A stretch of 17,646 nucleotides of DNA, taken from contig CAIQJD010000965.1 in assembly GCA_903872005.1 (NCBI GenBank), forward strand, positions 1 through 17,646. The letters run 5' to 3'. The notes beneath the pieces are model-generated. The model was not told where the DNA came from. It made no database searches and saw only the letters and a list, made by a program, of their open reading frames with translations. This DNA is from an uncultured bacterium (lineage in GTDB: Bacteria; Chloroflexota; Anaerolineae; JACIWP01). A program made the translations under genes and the position numbers. Positions 13,592 through 17,646 of this stretch are shown piece by piece; the stretch's first letter is position 1; each line of letters starts with the position of its first letter.

Positions 13592-15016
13592 TCACGGCTG
13601 CGCCTGCCGGCGTCGGCTCCAGCGCCCGATCTCCTCGACGATCTTCTCTGGCACGGCCGGCCGGTGGCTGGCGATCAACTCCTCGGCGCGGGCATGGGCG
13701 TGGGCCAGCATGGCGTCGGTCGGCTCATTGGCGCTGCGCTCGCCCAGCCGGTCGAAGCTGCCGCGGGTATAGAATTCGCCGGCGCGCAACATCTTGATCG
13801 TGAAGGGGTCTTCCAGGAAGTGCCCGCCCGGCCCCACCGCAGCGATGGAGCTGAAAGCCAGCTTTTCCTCGCTCACTTCGATGCCGGCGGCCAGGCGCTC
13901 GCCCAGCGCGAACAGGTCGGACTGGATGATGATGAACTCGGCCGACATGCCGCAGGCGTTGTAGCACGATCCCAGCCCATTGTACAGGCCGCGGCCGGCC
14001 GTCATGGTCGGCAGGCCCAGCAGCGCGTACTCGATGCCGGACTGCGTATCGTAGCGCCCCACCATGCTGCCGGTGGATTCCGCTTCGATGGGCAGCCCAT
14101 AGAAGTCGGCCATCTGCGCGATTGCCAGCTTCCAGAGCAGCTTGTCGGCATTGTAGAAAATGATATTGCCGGTCGCCAGATCGGTCAGGGCGTTGCCGCT
14201 GGAATAGAAGATCGGCGCGCCGGGGCGCAACAACTGCGTCATCACCATCAAAAAGAGATTCTCGGCATTGCCCATCAACAGGTCGCCGGCGAAGGAAAGC
14301 GGGGCCGTCGTGCCGGCCACCGGCTCGGTCTGCGCCGCCAGGGCCAGCCCGCGTCGCGCCGTTTGCTTGACGATGTAGGCGTTGACCGGGTCAAATTGCA
14401 GCGGCGTGCGTACCGGCGCGCCCAGGGTGAGGATGCGACATTCGGCGAGGCTGCGCCCGCCGGCCAGGATTTCGGCCACTTCCAGCCAATCGTCCGCCGA
14501 TTGGCGCGTCGCCGGCGCGGCCATCAGGTGCTTGGTCGTGTGCGTGGCGAAGACTTCCAGGGTCTTGATGTAGCCGCTGGACTCCGGGACATCGGCTGGC
14601 GGCATGTCCATGCGATACAGGAAGTCTACGTTGGGCAGCGCATCGCCCAGGCGGGTGTGCCGCTCTACGTCGGATAGGAGTGGCCGGCGCGGCTTTTGCG
14701 TTTCGTAATCAATGATCCAGGGGTCCAGCACCAGGGAGCCGAAGAAGCGCTGCCGGCCGTGGATCGGGAGCGCCCTGCCGTCGCAGCGATGCAGCTCGAA
14801 CTCGGCCGGCGTGGTCGCCAATGTCTGCTGCACCAGCTCGCGTGGCAAAGTGACCGTCTCGCCGACGCCGTCCAGGCGCGCGCCGGCCGCGATGAGGATC
14901 TGCCGGCATTCTGCGTCGCCCACGCGCACGCCGACTTGTTCCAACACATCCAGCGAGCGCTGATGCACCCGCTCCATTTCGGTTTCGCTCAATACCTGGA
15001 CGACTAGCTTGCCCAT
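13592..15016 (-). CDS. MttB-superfamily corrinoid-dependent methyltransferase (non-pyrrolysine)
   Basis: 474 residues from ATG 15016, with AGGAGG six bases upstream. The whole length resembles trimethylamine methyltransferase MttB (COG5598): SLDVLEQVGVRV near the start, then MAAPATRQSADDW, AGTTAPLSFAGDLLMGNAE, a middle ending in EAESTGSMVGRYD, and the C-terminal GPGGHFLEDPFT. The reading frame contains no TAG, so it lacks the pyrrolysine of true MttB. It falls in the broad non-Pyl group, in which characterised members demethylate glycine betaine, proline betaine or carnitine and pass the methyl group to a corrinoid protein. No corrinoid protein, reactivase or second methyltransferase is present here. 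Repeat copies flank the gene on both sides. The substrate is open. Confidence 0.88.
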   Translation of the reverse strand: MGKLVVQVLSETEMERVHQRSLDVLEQVGVRVGDAECRQILIAAGARLDGVGETVTLPRELVQQTLATTPAEFELHRCDGRALPIHGRQRFFGSLVLDPWIIDYETQKPRRPLLSDVERHTRLGDALPNVDFLYRMDMPPADVPESSGYIKTLEVFATHTTKHLMAAPATRQSADDWLEVAEILAGGRSLAECRILTLGAPVRTPLQFDPVNAYIVKQTARRGLALAAQTEPVAGTTAPLSFAGDLLMGNAENLFLMVMTQLLRPGAPIFYSSGNALTDLATGNIIFYNADKLLWKLAIAQMADFYGLPIEAESTGSMVGRYDTQSGIEYALLGLPTMTAGRGLYNGLGSCYNACGMSAEFIIIQSDLFALGERLAAGIEVSEEKLAFSSIAAVGPGGHFLEDPFTIKMLRAGEFYTRGSFDRLGERSANEPTDAMLAHAHARAEELIASHRPAVPEKIVEEIGRWSRRRQAQP

Positions 15017-15078
15017 ATTGCGCCTCCTGGGGCGGAACCTCTCGCCTGGCGGATTACTCGCTGCGCCGGGAATCACCC

Positions 15079-15146
15079 ACCGCAGAGGCGCAGAGAACGC
15101 AGAGTTTTCTTTGGGTTTCTCTCCGCGACCTCTGCGCCTCTGCGGT
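15079..15146. repeat. Interspersed inverted-repeat element, copy 1 (upstream of mttB)
   Basis: Perfect 17-base inverted arms, ACCGCAGAGGCGCAGAG (15079-15095) and CTCTGCGCCTCTGCGGT (15130-15146), enclose 34 bases that include AACGCAGAGTTTTC. Translated artefactually it gives the peptide RRGAENAEF, a known spurious product of this repeat type. A 13-base piece, CAGAGAACGCAGA (15091-15103), recurs inverted at 13380-13392, just before the hydrolase start. No coding role. Confidence 0.85.
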
Positions 15147-15155
15147 AATTCCTTT

Positions 15156-16361
15156 CTACGCCCCGAACTTGTTCAGCCGGCGGGCATTGGCGACGGCGAG
15201 CTGCATGATGTCCGTCGCCGGGAACTGACCTAGCGCGCCTTGCGAGCAGTCGCTCTCGCCGAAGGCCGTTGCCCGGTCGGGCCGGCAGAAGGCCGACCAG
15301 ATCAGCGCCGGCACGGGATGCCAGCTATGCCCCTTCAACACGGCCGGCGTCGAATGATCGCCGGTGATGACCACCACATCCGGCTTCAGGGCCATGATCT
15401 GCGGGAGCAGCTCGTCTAAGTGTTGGATGATCTCGACCTTGCGCCCGAAGTCGCCATCTTCGCCGGCGCTATCCGTCTTCTTCACGTGAAAATAGAAGAA
15501 GTCGAACTCGTTCCAGTGCTGCTGCAAGGCGACGATCTCATCCTCGATGGTATGGCCGGCGTCGAGGATCGTCATGCCGACCAGCTTGGCGACGCCGCGG
15601 TACATCGGGTAGGTGGCGATGGCCGCCGTGCGTAGGCCGTAAATCTGCGACATGGCCGGCAGGCCGGGGTTCTTGGCGATGCCGCGCAGGGTGAGCATAT
15701 TGGCCGGCCGCTCGTTGGCCAGAATCTTGCCGGCCGCGGCGATCCACTGATTGAACAGCGCCGCCGTCTTCTCCGCGTCGGGGGTCAGCGCCTTCACCGG
15801 CAGCGGCGCCTTGCCGGTCGCCTGGGGATCGGTCTCGGTCAGGCCGCCGGCCAGCCCTGGGCCGCGCAAGATCAGCGCGAAGCGGTAGTCTTCCACCGCT
15901 TCGACGAAAACTTCCACGCCCGGCAGGGTGATCGCCCGCAGCTTCTCCACCAGCTCGACGCACTTGGCGGTGGGGATGCGGCCGGCGCGCCGGTCGGTAA
16001 TCAGCCCTTGTTCGTTGACGGTGCAGAAATTGCCGCGCGCCGCCACATCGTCCGGCCCCAGGTCGAAGCCGATGCCCAGCGCCTCCAGGACGCCGCGCCC
16101 GATCTCGTAGCGCAACGGATCGTAGCCGAAGAGGGCCAGGTGCGCCGGCCCGCTCCCTGGCGTGATGCCGGGTTGAATCGGGACGCTGAGGCCGCAAACG
16201 CCCTCGCGCGCCAGCCGATCCATGTTCGGGGTGGCCGCTGTTTCCAGTTCAGTCTTGCCGCCGGCCTCGCGCGGCAAGCCGCCCAGGCCGTCCATCACCA
16301 ACAGGACGATCTTCGTCGTCGCGGAAGTCTGTAGCTCCCGCATCAGGTTGAAATCAGCCAT
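15156..16361 (-). CDS. apgM: 2,3-bisphosphoglycerate-independent phosphoglycerate mutase, archaeal type (ApgM)
   Basis: 401 residues, the usual ApgM size. The enzyme interconverts 3- and 2-phosphoglycerate in glycolysis and gluconeogenesis, using two metal ions and a phosphoserine. Alkaline-phosphatase-superfamily motifs are seen in order: metal Asp24 (VLLVMDGLGG), TPNMDRLA (44-51), nucleophile Ser70 in PGSGPAHLALFGYDP, then HVKKTDSAGEDGD and GDHSTP near the C-terminus for the second metal set. I chose ATG 16361 because GAGGTG lies six bases upstream. A GTG three codons earlier (16370) is possible. A long hairpin and the ABC ATPase gene lie upstream. The repeat element and mttB lie downstream, with 139 bases between. 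Neighbouring sugar genes fit a glycolytic supply role, but apgM is housekeeping in many genomes. Confidence 0.93.
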   Translation of the reverse strand: MADFNLMRELQTSATTKIVLLVMDGLGGLPREAGGKTELETAATPNMDRLAREGVCGLSVPIQPGITPGSGPAHLALFGYDPLRYEIGRGVLEALGIGFDLGPDDVAARGNFCTVNEQGLITDRRAGRIPTAKCVELVEKLRAITLPGVEVFVEAVEDYRFALILRGPGLAGGLTETDPQATGKAPLPVKALTPDAEKTAALFNQWIAAAGKILANERPANMLTLRGIAKNPGLPAMSQIYGLRTAAIATYPMYRGVAKLVGMTILDAGHTIEDEIVALQQHWNEFDFFYFHVKKTDSAGEDGDFGRKVEIIQHLDELLPQIMALKPDVVVITGDHSTPAVLKGHSWHPVPALIWSAFCRPDRATAFGESDCSQGALGQFPATDIMQLAVANARRLNKFGA

Positions 16362-16389
16362 ACTCGACACCTCGTTCTTGTAGTTGCCT

Positions 16390-16445
16390 CCGCCGAACCT
16401 CCCGCAGGTTTCCTAACCTGCGGGAGGTTCGGCGGGAGGTTTTTT
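16390..16445 (+). terminator. Long perfect hairpin with T-tract on the plus strand
   Basis: Two perfect 21-base arms (16390-16410 and 16415-16435; core AACCTCCCGCAGGTT) enclose a TCCT loop. Six T residues follow on the plus strand (16440-16445). The shape is a strong intrinsic terminator for plus-strand transcription, yet no plus-strand gene precedes it. On the minus strand the stem lies in the leader of apgM with no T-tract after it. It may be an interspersed palindromic repeat, or may guard against antisense reading. Confidence 0.6.
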
Positions 16446-16457
16446 CGGGGCGTAAAG

Positions 16458-16492
16458 GAGGGGCAGGCTCCTGCTGACGGGGCCTGCCCCTC
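16458..16492 (-). terminator. Hairpin after the ABC ATPase gene (possible terminator)
   Basis: Arms GAGGGGCAGGC (16458-16468) and GCCTGCCCCTC (16482-16492) give an 11-base-pair stem with a 13-base loop, starting 35 bases after the ATPase stop in the minus direction. Only CTTT follows, so the T-tract is poor. It is the best candidate to end the transporter transcript before apgM. Confidence 0.5.
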
Positions 16493-16527
16493 GGGAGAAT
16501 CGTTGCCGTCTCCGGGCCGCCGCGTGC

Positions 16528-17628
16528 CTAGCGAAGCGCGGCTTCGGACTTGGGATCGAAGAAGTGGACGTTGTCCATGTTGAAGGCGACTTCGATCTTG
16601 TCGCCGGCGCGGCCCTTGCTGCGCGGGTCGACGCGGGCGATGAACTGCTTCTTGCCGGTCAACAGGTACATCAGGATTTCGTTGCCCATCAGCTCGGTCA
16701 CGTCCACATCCACCGTCATGTCGGCGGTATCAACGCCGGCCGGCACGTAGGGCTTGGCATGCACGTTTTCCGGCCGCACGCCGAAGACCACCGGCTTGCC
16801 CTTGTACGCGCCCAGCGCCTGCGTCTTGATGGGCGGAATCTGCAGGCGGAACGTGCCGCCGTCGGCGAAGAGCTTGCCGTCCTCTTCGACCAGCGTCACG
16901 TCGAAGAAGTTCATGGACGGGCTGCCGATGAAGCCGGCCACGAAGACGTTGCCGGGCATGTCGTACAGGTTTTGCGGCGTGTCGAGCTGCTGCAGCAGGC
17001 CGTCCTTCATCACCGCGATGCGGGTGCCCATGGTCATGGCTTCGGTCTGGTCGTGGGTCACATAGATGAAGGTGGTCTGGAGGCGTTGGTGCAGCTTGGA
17101 AAGCTCGGCGCGGGTCTGCACGCGCAGCTTGGCGTCGAGGTTGGAGAGCGGCTCGTCCATGAGGAAGACGGCCGGCTCGCGCACGATGGCGCGGCCCAGG
17201 GCGACGCGCTGGCGCTGGCCGCCAGAGAGCTGCTTGGGCTTGCGGTCGAGGAGCGCTTCGATGCCCAGGATGCCGGCGGCTTCTTTCACGCGCCGCTCGA
17301 TCTCCGGCTTGGGCGTCTTGCGTAGCTTCAGGCCGAAGGCCATGTTGTCGTAGACGCTCATGTGCGGGTAGAGCGCGTAGCTCTGGAAGACCATGGCGAT
17401 GTCGCGGTCTTTGGGGGCGACATCGTTGACGATGCGGTCGCCGATGAGGATGTTGCCGGATGAAAGCTCCTCCAGGCCGGCCAACAGGCGCAGCGAGGTC
17501 GTCTTGCCGCAGCCCGACGGGCCGACGAAGACCAGGAACTCGCGGTCTTCGATCTGGATGTTCAGGTCGTTGACGGCGAGGACATCGCCAAACTTCTTCG
17601 TCACGTGCTCGTAGGTGACGCTTGCCAT
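16528..17628 (-). CDS. ABC transporter ATP-binding protein, CUT1 sugar importer (MsmK/UgpC/MalK type)
   Basis: 366 residues from ATG 17628, with AAGGAG eight bases upstream, so the gene is complete. It powers import of oligosaccharides, glycerol-3-phosphate or polyols together with two permeases and a binding protein not seen here. Motifs are Walker A GPSGCGKTT (36-44), Q-loop Gln82 (FQSYALYPHM), signature LSGGQ (134-138), Walker B VFLMDE (154-159) with D-loop SNLD, and switch His192 (YVTHDQTEAM). A C-terminal OB-fold regulatory domain (about 240-366) includes FGVRPENVH. ATPases of this type often serve several importers, so being encoded without permeases is not odd. Its partners may lie to the right of the window. 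The long gap with two hairpins separates it from apgM. Confidence 0.95.
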   Translation of the reverse strand: MASVTYEHVTKKFGDVLAVNDLNIQIEDREFLVFVGPSGCGKTTSLRLLAGLEELSSGNILIGDRIVNDVAPKDRDIAMVFQSYALYPHMSVYDNMAFGLKLRKTPKPEIERRVKEAAGILGIEALLDRKPKQLSGGQRQRVALGRAIVREPAVFLMDEPLSNLDAKLRVQTRAELSKLHQRLQTTFIYVTHDQTEAMTMGTRIAVMKDGLLQQLDTPQNLYDMPGNVFVAGFIGSPSMNFFDVTLVEEDGKLFADGGTFRLQIPPIKTQALGAYKGKPVVFGVRPENVHAKPYVPAGVDTADMTVDVDVTELMGNEILMYLLTGKKQFIARVDPRSKGRAGDKIEVAFNMDNVHFFDPKSEAALR

Positions 17629-17646
17629 GAGGGGTTCTCTCCTTCG

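Noticed and set aside
13541..14677. Plus-strand open frame of 378 codons
   Set aside because: It is antisense to mttB, which is conserved over its full length. The first codons come from the intergenic repeat.
13592..15016. Pyrrolysine-containing MttB
   Set aside because: The frame is open without any in-frame TAG, so no amber-decoded residue is present.
15009..15233. Small plus-strand ORF containing RRGAENAEF
   Set aside because: The peptide is the usual spurious translation of the intergenic repeat at 15079-15146.
1..17646. CRISPR arrays, tRNAs, rRNAs, transposases
   Set aside because: I saw no regularly spaced repeats, cloverleaf sequences, rRNA blocks or transposase motifs on either strand.

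Overview
The window is GC-rich DNA in which every convincing gene lies on the minus strand, so transcription runs from right to left. The gene families (Anaerolineae-type Lon, a small RCK-domain channel, archaeal-type apgM phosphoglycerate mutase, a GHL6-like hydrolase, non-pyrrolysine MttB) together with strong use of the hexamer GCCGGC suggest a Chloroflexota bacterium, perhaps from the Anaerolineae/Ardenticatenia/Caldilineae side. That placement is an inference from family resemblance, not from a search. I see no tRNA, rRNA, CRISPR array, transposase or phage gene, and no gene-free stretch longer than about 300 bases.

Layout in coordinate order (transcription goes the other way). 1-954: N-terminal third of Lon protease, running off the left edge. 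1047-1463: a small heat-shock protein. 1573-2619: a two-TM channel-like protein with an RCK domain, a good sigma70 promoter and no canonical K+ selectivity filter. 2740-4402: a damaged zone holding a glutamate dehydrogenase that lost its middle and its extreme N-terminus, an upstream unknown gene whose 3' end is missing, and a chimeric ORF made of GAF sensor pieces joined to a KdpE-type winged helix. 4410-7256: an operon of three DapA/NanA-superfamily genes behind a strong promoter. 7324-7845: a lipoprotein with its own promoter. 8077-13361: an operon of a GHL6-like hydrolase, a Gfo/Idh oxidoreductase (ATGA overlap) and a GT-C-like membrane protein. 13592-15016: an MttB-family methyltransferase flanked by two copies of an interspersed inverted-repeat element. 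15156-16361: apgM-type phosphoglycerate mutase. 16528-17628: the ATPase of a CUT1 sugar ABC importer.

The right-hand 13 kb reads as carbohydrate or small-polar-compound catabolism: uptake (MsmK/UgpC-like ATPase), glycoside processing (GHL6-like), sugar redox chemistry (Gfo/Idh), C-C lyase or dehydratase chemistry (three Schiff-base aldolases that all lack the usual Thr-Thr pair), possible demethylation (MttB) and lower glycolysis (ApgM). Whether these units share one pathway is inference. The left end is a stress and proteostasis block (Hsp20, Lon).

The two most unusual observations are (1) four apparent deletion junctions packed into about 1.6 kb between otherwise intact operons, and (2) the tandem triplet of atypical DapA-superfamily enzymes.
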